Positions 7,118-15,683 of a DNA stretch of 64,000 nucleotides are shown in pieces. The notes under the pieces were generated by a model. That model saw nothing but the letters and a program-made list of their open reading frames with translations. It did no database searches and was not told the origin of the DNA. Position numbers and translations under genes: made by a program. How positions within the stretch are numbered: the first letter of the stretch is position 1; every line of letters begins with the position of its first letter. The DNA is from Pelomonas sp047654785 (GTDB lineage: Bacteria > Pseudomonadota > Gammaproteobacteria > Burkholderiales > Burkholderiaceae_C), in assembly GCF_047654785.1 (NCBI RefSeq), contig NZ_JASGKQ010000003.1, positions 868,001 through 932,000 of the forward strand. The letters run 5' to 3'.

Positions 7118-8227
7118 ATGAAGCAACTCTTCGCCTCGGCCGCCGCCGCGCTGCTGCTCCTGCTGCTGGCCCCGGCCGCCCACGCCGCGCAGGCGCTGGG
7201 CCAGCTGGTGCACGTCGAGGGCATGCGCGAGAACCAGCTGCTGGGCTACGGCCTGGTCGTGGGCCTGAACGGCAGCGGCGACAGCACCCAGGTCAAGTTC
7301 GCCGGCCAGTCGGTCAACAACCTGCTGAAGCAGTTCGGCATCAAGCAGCCGCCGGGCGTGGACCCCAAATCCAAGAACGTCGCCACCGTGATGGTCAGCG
7401 CCAGCTTCCCGAGCGGCTACCGGCGCGGCCAGACCATCGACGTGACGGTCTCGTCGCTGGGCGACGCCAAGAGCCTGCGCGGCGGCGTGCTGCTGCTGAC
7501 GCAGCTGCAGGCGGCCGACGGCGAGGTCTATGCGCTGGCCCAGGGCAACGTGGTGGTCGGCGGGCTGTCGGCGCAGGGGCAGAGCGGCTCCAGCGTCACC
7601 GTCAACACGCCCACCACGGGCCGCATCCCCAATGGCGCCAGCATCGAGCGCGAGATCGGCAACGACCTGGCCAGCGCCCCCGGCGTGACGCTGAGCCTGA
7701 AGCGCCCCAGCTTCGAGACGGCCACCCGCATCGTGCAGGCCGTCAACCAGCGCTTCGGCGCCGGCGTCGCCAGCACGCGCGACGCCACCAGCGTCGAGGT
7801 GCAGGCGCCCGAGGAGCCCACGCAGCGCGTGGCCTTCATCGCCCAGCTGCAGGGACTGGGCATCGAGGCCGGCGCCGGCCTGCCCAAGGTGGTGTTCAAC
7901 TCGCGCACCGGCACGGTGGTCATCGCCGAGGGCGTGCGCGTGCGCCCGGCCGCCGTCTCGCACGGCGCGCTGAAGGTGGTCATCAGCGAGCGCCCCCAGG
8001 TCAGCCAGCCCGCGCCCTTCGGCCGGGGCCAGACGCAGGTGGTGCCGCAGTCGCAGGTGGCGGTGGACCAGGGCAGCGGCCGCATGCTGCGCTGGCCGGC
8101 CGGCGCCAGCCTGCAGGCCATCGTCGACACCATCAACAGCATCGGCGCCAACCCCGACGACATCATGGCCATCCTGCAGGCGCTGGACCAGGCCGGCGCG
8201 ATCGACGGCGAACTGCAGGTCATCTAG
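7118..8227 (+). CDS. flgI: FlgI, P-ring protein
   Basis: A 369-residue periplasmic protein with a Sec signal peptide (MKQLFASAAAALLLLLLAP, cleaved after AHA) and the FlgI core: VEGMRENQLLGYGLVVGLNGSG, SVNNLLKQFGI, then RTGTVVIAEGVRVRPAAVSHG and the ending NPDDIMAILQALDQAGAIDGELQVI. FlgI forms the P ring in the peptidoglycan layer around the rod, assisted by FlgA. Eleven nt separate it from flgH and 2 nt from flgJ. Length is normal for the family. Confidence 0.96.
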   Translation: MKQLFASAAAALLLLLLAPAAHAAQALGQLVHVEGMRENQLLGYGLVVGLNGSGDSTQVKFAGQSVNNLLKQFGIKQPPGVDPKSKNVATVMVSASFPSGYRRGQTIDVTVSSLGDAKSLRGGVLLLTQLQAADGEVYALAQGNVVVGGLSAQGQSGSSVTVNTPTTGRIPNGASIEREIGNDLASAPGVTLSLKRPSFETATRIVQAVNQRFGAGVASTRDATSVEVQAPEEPTQRVAFIAQLQGLGIEAGAGLPKVVFNSRTGTVVIAEGVRVRPAAVSHGALKVVISERPQVSQPAPFGRGQTQVVPQSQVAVDQGSGRMLRWPAGASLQAIVDTINSIGANPDDIMAILQALDQAGAIDGELQVI

Positions 8228-8229
8228 CG

Positions 8230-8565
8230 ATGAAGCTCGACAACGCCCTCCAGTCCCAGCCCCCGGCCGCCGACGCCGACGCCCGGCTGCACCAGCGCGC
8301 CACCGACGCGGCCGTCAAGTTCGAGGCCCAGTTCATCAAGCAGATGCTGGGCCAGATGCGCGCCGCCACGCGCGAGCTGGCCGACGACGACAGCCCGCTG
8401 AAGAAGAAGGCCGACGAGCCGTTGAACGACCTGGCCGACGGCCTGGTCGCCGACGCGCTGGCGGGCCAGCGCGCCTTCGGCATCGCCGACCTGCTGCTCA
8501 GGCAGCTGCTGCCGGCGCCGGATTTAAGCGCCGGCCCCGGCGCGTCGCCTTCTTCCCAGACCTGA
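8230..8565 (+). CDS. flgJ: FlgJ, rod-binding domain only
   Basis: A 111-residue protein made only of the FlgJ N-terminal rod-binding domain. The signatures are AAVKFEAQFIKQMLGQMRAAT and LNDLADGLVADALAGQRAFGIADLLLRQL. Canonical beta- and gammaproteobacterial FlgJ has about 300 residues with a glucosaminidase domain fused behind this part. Here the gene ends after a short Pro/Ser-rich tail, with no frameshift remnant downstream, since flgK begins 24 nt later. The domain caps or scaffolds the growing rod in the periplasm. The hydrolase activity could be supplied by the separate GH73 gene at 407-1099. Confidence 0.92.
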   Translation: MKLDNALQSQPPAADADARLHQRATDAAVKFEAQFIKQMLGQMRAATRELADDDSPLKKKADEPLNDLADGLVADALAGQRAFGIADLLLRQLLPAPDLSAGPGASPSSQT

Positions 8566-8589
8566 GGCCCAGACCCGAGGCAGCCGCCC

Positions 8590-9918
8590 ATGAGCATGAT
8601 CCACAACGCCCTGTCGGGCGCCATCGCGGCGCAGACGGTGCTCAACACCACCAGCCAGAACCTCGCCAACGCGGCCACGCCGGGCTACACCCGCCAGGGC
8701 GTGCTGCTGAGTTCGCGCCAGGCGCTGGCCGGCGGCCTGATGGCGGCCGGCAACGGCGTGCAGGTGTCGTCGCTGGTCCGCTTCGCCGACGGCTACAAGT
8801 CGCAGCAGATGTGGAAGGCGGCCTCCGAGCTGGGCCGCTACGACGCCGGCCAGCCCTACCTGGACCAGCTCGAATCGGTGATGTCGGACGACACCTCCAA
8901 CATCAACAACGCGCTGGATGGTTTCTTCGCGTCGCTCAACGCCGCCAGCGTGCAGCCCGACTCGGCCTCGCTGCGCTCCCAGGTGCTGACCGCGGCGGAC
9001 ACGCTGGCCAAGCGCATCGCCGGCCAGCGGCAGCTGTTCACGACGCAGCTCAACGCGCTGGGCGACCAGCGCGGCGCGGCGGTCAGCCAGATCAACGGCT
9101 ACACGGCCGACGTCGCGCTGCTGAACCGCCAGATCGCCGCGGCCCAGGCCGGCGGCCTGAACACCTCGGGCCTGCTGGACGCGCGCGACCAGCGCATCGA
9201 CGCGCTGGCCGCGCTGGCCGGCGTGCAGGTGGTGGCGCAGGCGGACGGCACGGTCAACGTGTCGCTGAACAACGGCCAGCCGCTGGTGGTGGGCGACGAC
9301 GCGGCGGTGCTGAGCCAGAACGGCGGCGCGCTGGAGCTGCGCTTCGCCAACACCACCTTCGGCGTGGCCAGCCAGGGCCTGGGCGGCCAGCTGGGCGGCG
9401 TCATCGACTACGAGTTGCAGGTGCTCAAGCCGATGCAGCAGACGGTCACGGAGCTGGCCGCGGGCATCGCGCAGAAGTTCAACGGCCAGCTGGCGCTGGC
9501 CGGCGGGCCGGCGCTGTTCACGCCGGACGGGCTGGGGGTCACCGGCATCACCGCCGCCCAGCTCGCGTTCGCGGGGCCGGGCGAGGGCGTCGGCGGCGGC
9601 GCCAACCTGACCGCGCTGATCAAGCTGAAAGACAGCAGCCTCGCCGTCACCCAGTTCGGCGGCACCGGCACCGTGCTGGGCGACATCTACACCCAGCTCG
9701 TCGGCACGCTGGGCGTGCGCAGCCAGCAGAACCAGGCGGCCCAGACCACCGCGCAGACCGTGCGCGACCAGTCGCAGGCCACCTGGGCGGCCACCAGCGG
9801 CGTCAACACCGACGAGGAGGCCATCAACCTGATGCAGTACCAGCAGATGTACCAGGCCAACATGAAAGTCATCGCCGCCGCCGGCAAGCTGTTCGACAGC
9901 ACGCTCGCCGCGTTCTGA
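8590..9918 (+). CDS. flgK: FlgK, hook-filament junction protein 1
   Basis: A 442-residue hook-associated protein. The N-terminus has LNTTSQNLANAATPGYTRQGVLL and the C-terminus has SGVNTDEEAINLMQYQQMYQANMKVIAAAGKLFDSTLAAF, both diagnostic of FlgK. It is shorter than the enteric protein (about 547 residues) and many betaproteobacterial ones, so the surface-exposed D2/D3 part is reduced while the polymerisation termini are intact. It joins hook to filament and is a client of FlgN. A GAGG precedes the ATG; flgL follows after 12 nt. Confidence 0.94.
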   Translation: MSMIHNALSGAIAAQTVLNTTSQNLANAATPGYTRQGVLLSSRQALAGGLMAAGNGVQVSSLVRFADGYKSQQMWKAASELGRYDAGQPYLDQLESVMSDDTSNINNALDGFFASLNAASVQPDSASLRSQVLTAADTLAKRIAGQRQLFTTQLNALGDQRGAAVSQINGYTADVALLNRQIAAAQAGGLNTSGLLDARDQRIDALAALAGVQVVAQADGTVNVSLNNGQPLVVGDDAAVLSQNGGALELRFANTTFGVASQGLGGQLGGVIDYELQVLKPMQQTVTELAAGIAQKFNGQLALAGGPALFTPDGLGVTGITAAQLAFAGPGEGVGGGANLTALIKLKDSSLAVTQFGGTGTVLGDIYTQLVGTLGVRSQQNQAAQTTAQTVRDQSQATWAATSGVNTDEEAINLMQYQQMYQANMKVIAAAGKLFDSTLAAF

Positions 9919-9930
9919 CCGGAGCTCCCC

Positions 9931-10821
9931 ATGCGCATCGCCACCGCCCAGTACAGCCAGACCATGAACACCGCCTTGCAGACGGCCAACGCCGGCCTGA
10001 CCAAGGTGATGAGCCAGATGTCCTCCGGCAGCCGTGTGCTCAAGCCCTCGGACGACACCATCGCCACCGTGCGGCTGGCGCGCCTGTCGCGCGAGGAGGC
10101 GGCGCTGGGCCAGTACCGCAACAACATCGCGGCGCTGACGACGCGGCTGCAGAACAACGAGACCACGCTGGCCAGCATGCAGGACGACCTGATGATGGTG
10201 CGCGACCTGATGGTCTGGGCGGCCAACGGCTCGTCCACGCCCGAGGACGTGAAGGCCATGGCGACCTCGCTGGAGTCGCTGCGCGACAGCCTGTTCTACA
10301 GCGCCAACACGCGCAACGCCGAGGGCCAGTACATGTTCTCGGGCACGGCGTCCGACGTGCCGACGCTGACGCTGTCGGCCGGCGTCTACGGCTTCGGCGC
10401 CGGGGTCGACAACGCGACCCAGCAGGTCGCCGTCGGCGACGGCGTGACCCTGCCCGCGAACGTCGCGCTGAGCGACTACGACGTGGCCGGCTTCCTGAAC
10501 GGCCTGCAGGCCGCGATCACGGCCTTCGGCAGCGGCAGCTACACCAGCGCCACGGCGCGCAGCCAGATCGACGCCGCGGATGGGCTGCTGGGCTTCCTCA
10601 GTGGCCAGATCGCCCAGCAGGGCGGCCGCCAGAACGTCATCAACACGCTGGACGACAACCATGCCGCGGTCAGCCTGGCCAACCAGGACGCGACGCTGGC
10701 GCTGGGCAAGGTGGACTACGCCGAGGCGGCGATCCGGCTGAACAGCTATGAGCTGGCCGTGCAGGCGACGCAGAAGGCCTATGCCCGCGTCAGCAACCTG
10801 AGCCTGTTCGACGTGCTCTGA
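9931..10821 (+). CDS. flgL: FlgL, hook-filament junction protein 3
   Basis: A 296-residue flagellin-family protein. The N-terminus (MRIATAQYSQTMNTALQTAN, then MSQMSSGSRVLKPSDD) and the middle segment GQYMFSGTASDVPTLTL are typical of FlgL, and the C-terminus ends VSNLSLFDVL. It forms the second ring of the hook-filament junction. GGAG precedes the ATG. The last base of its TGA is the first base of the second inverted-repeat element, so the operon ends at the element border. Confidence 0.94.
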   Translation: MRIATAQYSQTMNTALQTANAGLTKVMSQMSSGSRVLKPSDDTIATVRLARLSREEAALGQYRNNIAALTTRLQNNETTLASMQDDLMMVRDLMVWAANGSSTPEDVKAMATSLESLRDSLFYSANTRNAEGQYMFSGTASDVPTLTLSAGVYGFGAGVDNATQQVAVGDGVTLPANVALSDYDVAGFLNGLQAAITAFGSGSYTSATARSQIDAADGLLGFLSGQIAQQGGRQNVINTLDDNHAAVSLANQDATLALGKVDYAEAAIRLNSYELAVQATQKAYARVSNLSLFDVL

Positions 10822-10972
10822 GCCCAAATCCGGCAGTTGACCGCTTGCCATTCATCGAAAGCGCTGATGTTTCAACACCTTGTCGCCGATGCGGAGATCA
10901 GCACTTCGGTGGGTAGCGCTGCACGCCCGCTGGTCTGGCGCTGCGGGCATGCCCAACCGCCGGATTTAGGCT
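10821..10972. repeat. MITE-like inverted-repeat element, short copy
   Basis: A second copy of the element at 4518-4755. The left repeat is AGCCCAAATCCGGCAGTTG (10821-10839) and the right repeat (10954-10972) is its reverse complement with two mismatches. The left 100 bp align with the long copy with scattered substitutions. The alignment then jumps from GCGCTGCG straight to GGGCATGCCCAAC, so about 95 bp are missing. It lies exactly between the flgL stop (10819-10821) and the ATG of the next gene (10974). Confidence 0.85.
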
Positions 10973-10973
10973 G

Positions 10974-12038
10974 ATGCCCGCGCTGCCGGCCCTGCCTGCC
11001 CTCCAGAACCCGCCGACCCGCACCGCCGGCCGCACCGCCACCGCCGCGGCGGGCGGGGCGCTGGCGCCCGCCGCCCCGGCGCCGCTGGCGTCCGCGCCGG
11101 GCGTGCCGGCTGCGGCCCGGCCGCTGCGGCCGATGGCGGCCGGGCAGGCCGCGCGCGAGCCGGGTGCGCAGCAGCGCGTCGGCGCGCTGCAGCAGGGCCT
11201 GGCCTATGCGCAGCAGCTGGATGCCGCGCTGCAGCAGCTCAAGAGCGGCCTGAGCCTGACGCTGGCGCGCCAGCTGCCCGCCTCCGCGCTGGACCTGCAG
11301 GCCCGCGTGGACGGCGTCGCCCGCCTCTGGCAGGCCCGCGAGGCCGAGGCCGGGGGCCGGATCGACGCCCGCCTGCAGGCCGTGCCCGAGAGCCGCGAGC
11401 CGCAGCGCGAGTTCAGCCTGCGCGGGCTGGACGGCAACAGCCTGGCCGCCGCCGGCGCCGAGACCCTGCGCCTGACCCTGCCCGGCCAGGGCCGTGCGCT
11501 CAGCATCCATCTCGACGGCCGGGGCCGCGACAGCCATTTGCGTGCCGTCGCCCAGGGCCTGGCCGGCCTGGGCGTGCAGACCCGCGCGCAGGCCGACGGC
11601 GGCGTGCTGCTCGCGGTGTCCGAGAGCCGCTGGCCGATGCTGCGCGACGGCCTGCAGCTGCGCGGCGACGGCCGCCGCTTCCCCAGCGGCCAGCCGGTGC
11701 GCGCGATGCTGGACGCCAGGCCCGACGCCCTCCAGCCCGCCCGCTGGCAGGTGGACGACGCCGAGGCCCAGCGCACCAGCCTGGCCGGCGTGGTGCAGGC
11801 CCAGCAGCAGCTGGGCCTGGCGCGCCAGGCCCTGGGCCAGCGGCTGGAGGCCGCGGCCGCCGCGGCGCCCGCGCCCGATGCGGCCGAGGCCGCCAGCGCC
11901 GCCCGCCTGGCCGCCCACTTCGCCGAGGCGGGGCAGGGCGCGCCGCTGGACTACGAACAGCTGTCGGCCCTGCTGCCGGCGGTGTCCGGCGTGCACCGCG
12001 CGCGCGTGGACCAGCTGCTGGCGCCCGGCGCGGCCTGA
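10974..12038 (+). CDS. Uncharacterised Ala/Pro-rich protein in flagellar cluster
   Basis: A 354-residue protein of unknown function. Residues 1-60 are Ala/Pro-rich and probably disordered. A helical region rich in Gln and Leu follows (QQRVGALQQGLAYAQQLDAA and on). A central stretch (about 150-215: ETLRLTLPGQGRALSIHLDG, then VAQGLAGLGVQTRAQADGGVLL) resembles the beta-strand pattern of Flagellin_IN modules found in hook-associated proteins. A second helical section with LAGVVQAQQQLGLARQALGQ closes the protein. There is no signal peptide or membrane segment. It lies between flgL and fliC, so a role in the filament base or export is plausible but inferred. The ATG is two bases beyond the repeat element and has no clear Shine-Dalgarno. 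Confidence 0.6.
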   Translation: MPALPALPALQNPPTRTAGRTATAAAGGALAPAAPAPLASAPGVPAAARPLRPMAAGQAAREPGAQQRVGALQQGLAYAQQLDAALQQLKSGLSLTLARQLPASALDLQARVDGVARLWQAREAEAGGRIDARLQAVPESREPQREFSLRGLDGNSLAAAGAETLRLTLPGQGRALSIHLDGRGRDSHLRAVAQGLAGLGVQTRAQADGGVLLAVSESRWPMLRDGLQLRGDGRRFPSGQPVRAMLDARPDALQPARWQVDDAEAQRTSLAGVVQAQQQLGLARQALGQRLEAAAAAAPAPDAAEAASAARLAAHFAEAGQGAPLDYEQLSALLPAVSGVHRARVDQLLAPGAA

Positions 12039-12368
12039 GCGCGGGCGCCGCGCCGCGCGCGCCGTTTCCGATACCGCCTTCTGCCCTGCGAGCCGCCGCA
12101 CGCCGGCTGTCCGCTCCACGAACCTTCGCCGCAGAAGCCTCTCCCTGGAAGCCGGCTCGCCCATCGCGGCGGTGGCCGTTGCGGGGGCATCTGCCCGGGG
12201 ATCGGCCCGGCGCCGTGATGGAGTGCACGCGGGGCGCGGCGAATGCAGCGAAAGTGGATTTGCCGGCGCGGCGCGCTTAAGTCCGGTGCCGGGGCGGCCG
12301 CCCTGTGCTGTTGAGGGCAGGAAAGCTCGCCCCGCCAAGCAGATCAACCCACCCTATTGGAGCCTCCC
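12039..12368. other. 330-nt gap upstream of flagellin
   Basis: No protein-coding signal is convincing here. The first part contains TTCCGATACC (12066-12075), which resembles the -10 half of a flagellar sigma-28 promoter but lacks a matching -35. The rest is GC-rich. The last 100 nt contain a better partial sigma-28 candidate (separate entry) and the fliC Shine-Dalgarno TTGGAG. Confidence 0.5.
12278..12304 (+). promoter_or_regulatory. Candidate sigma-28 (FliA) promoter of fliC
   Basis: TAAGTCCG at 12278-12285, an 11-nt spacer, then GCCGCCCT at 12297-12304. Compared with the FliA consensus (TAAAGTTT, 11 nt, GCCGATAA) the first four bases of each half fit well and the remainder is poor. The distance to the fliC ATG (about 65 nt) is usual for a flagellin promoter. 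Inference only. Confidence 0.3.
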
Positions 12369-13253
12369 ATGCTGAGCCTGAACACCAACGCATCGGCCCT
12401 GTCGACCCAAGCCTCGCTGAGCCGCACCCAGTCGGCCCTGTCCACCTCGATGTCCCGCCTGGGCACGGGCTTCCGCGTCAACTCCGCGATGGACGACGCC
12501 GCCGGCCTGCAGATCGCCACCCGCCTGAAGGCCCAGACCAGCGGCATGGCCGTGGCGATGAAGAACACGCAGAACGGCATCTCGATGATGCAGACGGCCG
12601 AAGGCGCGCTGGACGAGGTCTCCAACATCCTGACGCGCATGAAGGACCTGGCGACCGAGGCCTACACGGTCTCCACCACCACCGCCGACAAGACCGCCAT
12701 GCAGTCCGAATACGACGCGCTGGGCAAGGAACTGGCCAACATCGTCAAGAACACCGCGTTCGGCGGCACCAAGCTGCTCAGCGACGGCACCGGCGTCACC
12801 GGCGCCGGCGGCCTGCTGTCCACGGCCGGCGGCGTCACCTTCCAGATCGGTGCCACCTCGGGCGAGACGATGACGGTGGACCTGGCCACGAACCTGACGT
12901 CCCTGGCCACCGCGCTGAGCACCGCGGCGCACACCTACGCCACGCCGGGCACGGCGGGCACGGAGATGAGCGCGACGGACAACACGATGCTGACGACGCT
13001 GGCCGGCGCGCTCGACAAGGTCGGTGCGCTGCGCGCCGACCTGGGCGCCGCGTCCAACCGCCTGGACCACGTCTTCAACAACCTGCAGAACATGAGCACC
13101 ACCGCCAAGGCCGCCACCGGCCGCATCATGGACGTGGACTACGCGACCGAGACGTCCAACATGACGACCAAGCAGATGCTGATGCAGGCCAGCACTTCGA
13201 TGCTGAAGCAGGCCAACAGCATGTCCGGCATGGTCATGTCGCTGCTGCAATGA
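12369..13253 (+). CDS. fliC: FliC, flagellin
   Basis: A 294-residue flagellin with intact D0/D1 termini. The N-terminus has MLSLNTNASALSTQASLSRT, then SRLGTGFRVNSAMDDAAGLQIATRL; the C-terminus has RADLGAASNRLDHVFNNLQN and MLKQANSMSGMVMSLLQ. The variable D2/D3 region is nearly absent, so this is a minimal filament subunit, rich in Thr and Ser that could carry O-linked sugars. It is exported through the hook and polymerises into the filament. The ATG at 12369 is used, with TTGGAG just upstream; an in-frame TTG at 12357 is not needed. A strong terminator follows 35 nt after the stop. Confidence 0.95.
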   Translation: MLSLNTNASALSTQASLSRTQSALSTSMSRLGTGFRVNSAMDDAAGLQIATRLKAQTSGMAVAMKNTQNGISMMQTAEGALDEVSNILTRMKDLATEAYTVSTTTADKTAMQSEYDALGKELANIVKNTAFGGTKLLSDGTGVTGAGGLLSTAGGVTFQIGATSGETMTVDLATNLTSLATALSTAAHTYATPGTAGTEMSATDNTMLTTLAGALDKVGALRADLGAASNRLDHVFNNLQNMSTTAKAATGRIMDVDYATETSNMTTKQMLMQASTSMLKQANSMSGMVMSLLQ

Positions 13254-13287
13254 GGCCGGGGCCCGGCATGACGGGCCGGCAAGCGTG

Positions 13288-13318
13288 AAAAACCGGGCCG
13301 AGGCCCGGTTTTCCTTTT
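13288..13318 (+). terminator. Intrinsic terminator of fliC
   Basis: A perfect hairpin: AAAACCGGGCC and GGCCCGGTTTT around a GA loop, followed by CCTTTT. It lies 35 nt after the fliC stop and separates the flagellin transcript from the glycosyltransferase gene. Confidence 0.93.
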
Positions 13319-13403
13319 GGACCGCCGCGCGGCTTTGCGGGGATAGTGGCGGCCGATGGGCTGCCGCTGCCGGCAGGCCGCTTTTTCTTGTCAGGATGCC
13401 CGT

Positions 13404-15602
13404 ATGAATGTTGTCGCACCCCGGCCCGGCGCGGCCCGCCAGAGCCCGAAGGCCCGGCAGGCCGGCGAGGCCGGCCGCAAGGCGATGGCGGCGCGCCAGT
13501 GGGAGCGCGCGGCCGCGCTGTTCGAGTCCGCGGCCCGGCTCGCGCCCGCTGCGCCCGAGCCCTGGCTGAACCTGGTGGAGCTGGGGCTGACCATGGGCGA
13601 CGCGGCGCGTGCCGAGCGGGCGGCGCGGCGGCTGCTGGCGCTCGTGCCCCACCACGCCCAGGCGCAGCAGCTGCTGCTGCAATGCCTGGAGCTGCAGGCC
13701 GACTGGGCCGGGCTGGCGACCGCCTGCGAGCAGCTGCCGGCGCCGCTGCGGCGCGACCCGCAGGCGCTGGAGAAGCAGGCGCTGGCGCTGTTCCGCGCGC
13801 ACCGGCCCCGGGACGCGGTGCAGGTCTGCATCGACGCGCTGCAGCTCGACCCCAAGCGGGCCGCGACGCACTACCTGCTCGGCCTGGCGCTGAAGCGGCT
13901 GGACATGGACGCGCAGTCCGCGATCAGCTTCGAGACGGCCAGCCTGCTCGCCGCCGACGGCACGCAGGAGTGCGGCGTGCTGGCGCAGAGCCTGCTGGTC
14001 CACCAGTTGGGGCGGCTGGCGCGCTGGGAGGACCTGGCGAAGCAGGCGCCGCGCCTGCTGGAGCGGCTGGCGCGCGCGGACGAGGGCGTGCCGCCGTTCG
14101 TGCTGCTGGCGCTGCCGAGCAGCCGCGCGCAGCAGCTGCAGGCCGGCCGCCTGGAGACGCAGCGCCTGGTGCGGGGGCTGCGGCCGCTGCCGCCGGTCAC
14201 GGCCGCCGGCACGCGCAAGCCCCGGCTGCGCCTGGGCCTGCTGTCGTCGGACTTCTTCCGGCACGCGACCGTGACCCTGCTGGTGGAGCTCGTCGAGCTG
14301 CTGGACCGCGGGCGCTTCGAGGTCGTCCTCTACTGCCACAGCCCGGCCGACGGCTCGCCCCAGCAGCAGCGCATCCGCGCCGCGGCCGACCAGTTCCGCG
14401 ACGTCAACAACGTCAGCGACGCCGAGGTCGCGCGCCTGATGCGCGCGGACGGCATCGACATCGCCATCGACCTCAAGGGCCACACCGAGAACGGCCGGAT
14501 GCAGCTGCTGAGCCAGCGGCCGGCGCCGGTGCAGGTGGGCTTCCTCGGCTACCCCGGCACCAGCGGCGCCGACTTCCTGGACTACCTCATCGGCGACCCG
14601 GTGGTGACGCCGCTGACGCACCAGGACGGCTACGCCGAGCGCATCGCGCAGATGCCGCACAGCTACCAGCCCAACGACCGCCAGCGCGCGCCGCTGCCGC
14701 CGGTGGACCGCGCCGCGCTGGGCCTGCCCGCGGGCGTGCCGGTGCTGTGCTGCTTCAACCAGGCCTACAAGATCACGGCAGACATGGCCGGGCTGTGGGC
14801 GCAGATCCTGCACGGCAGCCCGCAGGCCGTGCTGTGGCTGCTGAACTGGAACGAGGGCGCGAGCAAGGCGCTCGTGGCCGAGCTGGGCCGGCGCGGCGTG
14901 GCGGCCGAGCGCCTGTTCTTCTCGCCACGGGTCGCCGAGGACCTGAACGTCGCGCGGCTGCAGGCCGCCGACCTGTTCCTGGACACCTGGCCCTGCAACG
15001 CGCACACCACGGCCAGCGACGCGCTGTGGGCCGGCGTGCCGGTGCTGACCGTGCCCGGCGAGACCTTCGCGTCGCGCGTGGCGGCCAGCCTGGTCCAGGC
15101 CTGCGAGCTGCCCGGCTTCGTCTGCGCCGATGCGCAGGCCTATGTGCAGCGGGCCATCGCGCTGACGCAGGGCGACCTGGCCGAGCTGCGCGCCGCCCAG
15201 GCCGGGCTGCGCGAGCGGCGCCGCGAGCTGCCGCTGTTCGACGCGCCGCGCTATGCGCGCGACTTCGCGGCGCTGCTGGAGCGCATGTGGGTGCGCGCCG
15301 AGGCGGGGCTGCCGCCCGAGCCGCTGCCGGCTGCCACCGAACGCCCGCCGGCCGCTGCGGCACCGGCGCCAGGCCCCGCACCGGCCGACGCCGACGGCCT
15401 GGCGCAGCGCGTGGCCGTGCTGGAGGCGGCCAACGGCCGGCTGCAGGCGGCCCTCGACACGCTGCAGGACCAGGTCGCGCAGCGCTGCCGCGAGCAGGAC
15501 GCCCGGATCGAGGCCCTGCAGGCCCGGCTGGACCAGGAGCGCAGCCGCCGCGACCTCGCCGACATCCTGGGCTCCGGCCAGAAGCTGCACATCGGGCGCT
15601 GA
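13404..15602 (+). CDS. TPR / GT41 O-GlcNAc-transferase-like glycosyltransferase
   Basis: A 732-residue cytosolic protein. Residues about 20-270 are helical repeats of TPR type, with PEPWLNLVELGLTMGDAARA and RAATHYLLGLALKRLDMDAQ as repeat-like units. Residues about 273-630 match the SPINDLY/OGT catalytic fold (GT41): LRLGLLSSDFFRHATV, IDIAIDLKGHTENGR, QVGFLGYPGTSGADFLDYLIGD, and DLFLDTWPCNAHTTASDALW followed by GVPVLTVPGETFASRVAASL, which forms the UDP-sugar site. The last 50 residues form a coiled coil. Related enzymes in flagellar loci add sugars to flagellin Ser/Thr; that role here is inferred from its place directly after fliC. The ATG at 13404 starts the conserved part. Confidence 0.85.
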   Translation: MNVVAPRPGAARQSPKARQAGEAGRKAMAARQWERAAALFESAARLAPAAPEPWLNLVELGLTMGDAARAERAARRLLALVPHHAQAQQLLLQCLELQADWAGLATACEQLPAPLRRDPQALEKQALALFRAHRPRDAVQVCIDALQLDPKRAATHYLLGLALKRLDMDAQSAISFETASLLAADGTQECGVLAQSLLVHQLGRLARWEDLAKQAPRLLERLARADEGVPPFVLLALPSSRAQQLQAGRLETQRLVRGLRPLPPVTAAGTRKPRLRLGLLSSDFFRHATVTLLVELVELLDRGRFEVVLYCHSPADGSPQQQRIRAAADQFRDVNNVSDAEVARLMRADGIDIAIDLKGHTENGRMQLLSQRPAPVQVGFLGYPGTSGADFLDYLIGDPVVTPLTHQDGYAERIAQMPHSYQPNDRQRAPLPPVDRAALGLPAGVPVLCCFNQAYKITADMAGLWAQILHGSPQAVLWLLNWNEGASKALVAELGRRGVAAERLFFSPRVAEDLNVARLQAADLFLDTWPCNAHTTASDALWAGVPVLTVPGETFASRVAASLVQACELPGFVCADAQAYVQRAIALTQGDLAELRAAQAGLRERRRELPLFDAPRYARDFAALLERMWVRAEAGLPPEPLPAATERPPAAAAPAPGPAPADADGLAQRVAVLEAANGRLQAALDTLQDQVAQRCREQDARIEALQARLDQERSRRDLADILGSGQKLHIGR

Positions 15603-15683
15603 CGGCCCGCCCGCGTCCGCCGGGGCGCGGGGTTAAGTTCCCCGCGCGGCGGTCGCCTTGTTCCTGGGCCAGCCCGCCTGCCC

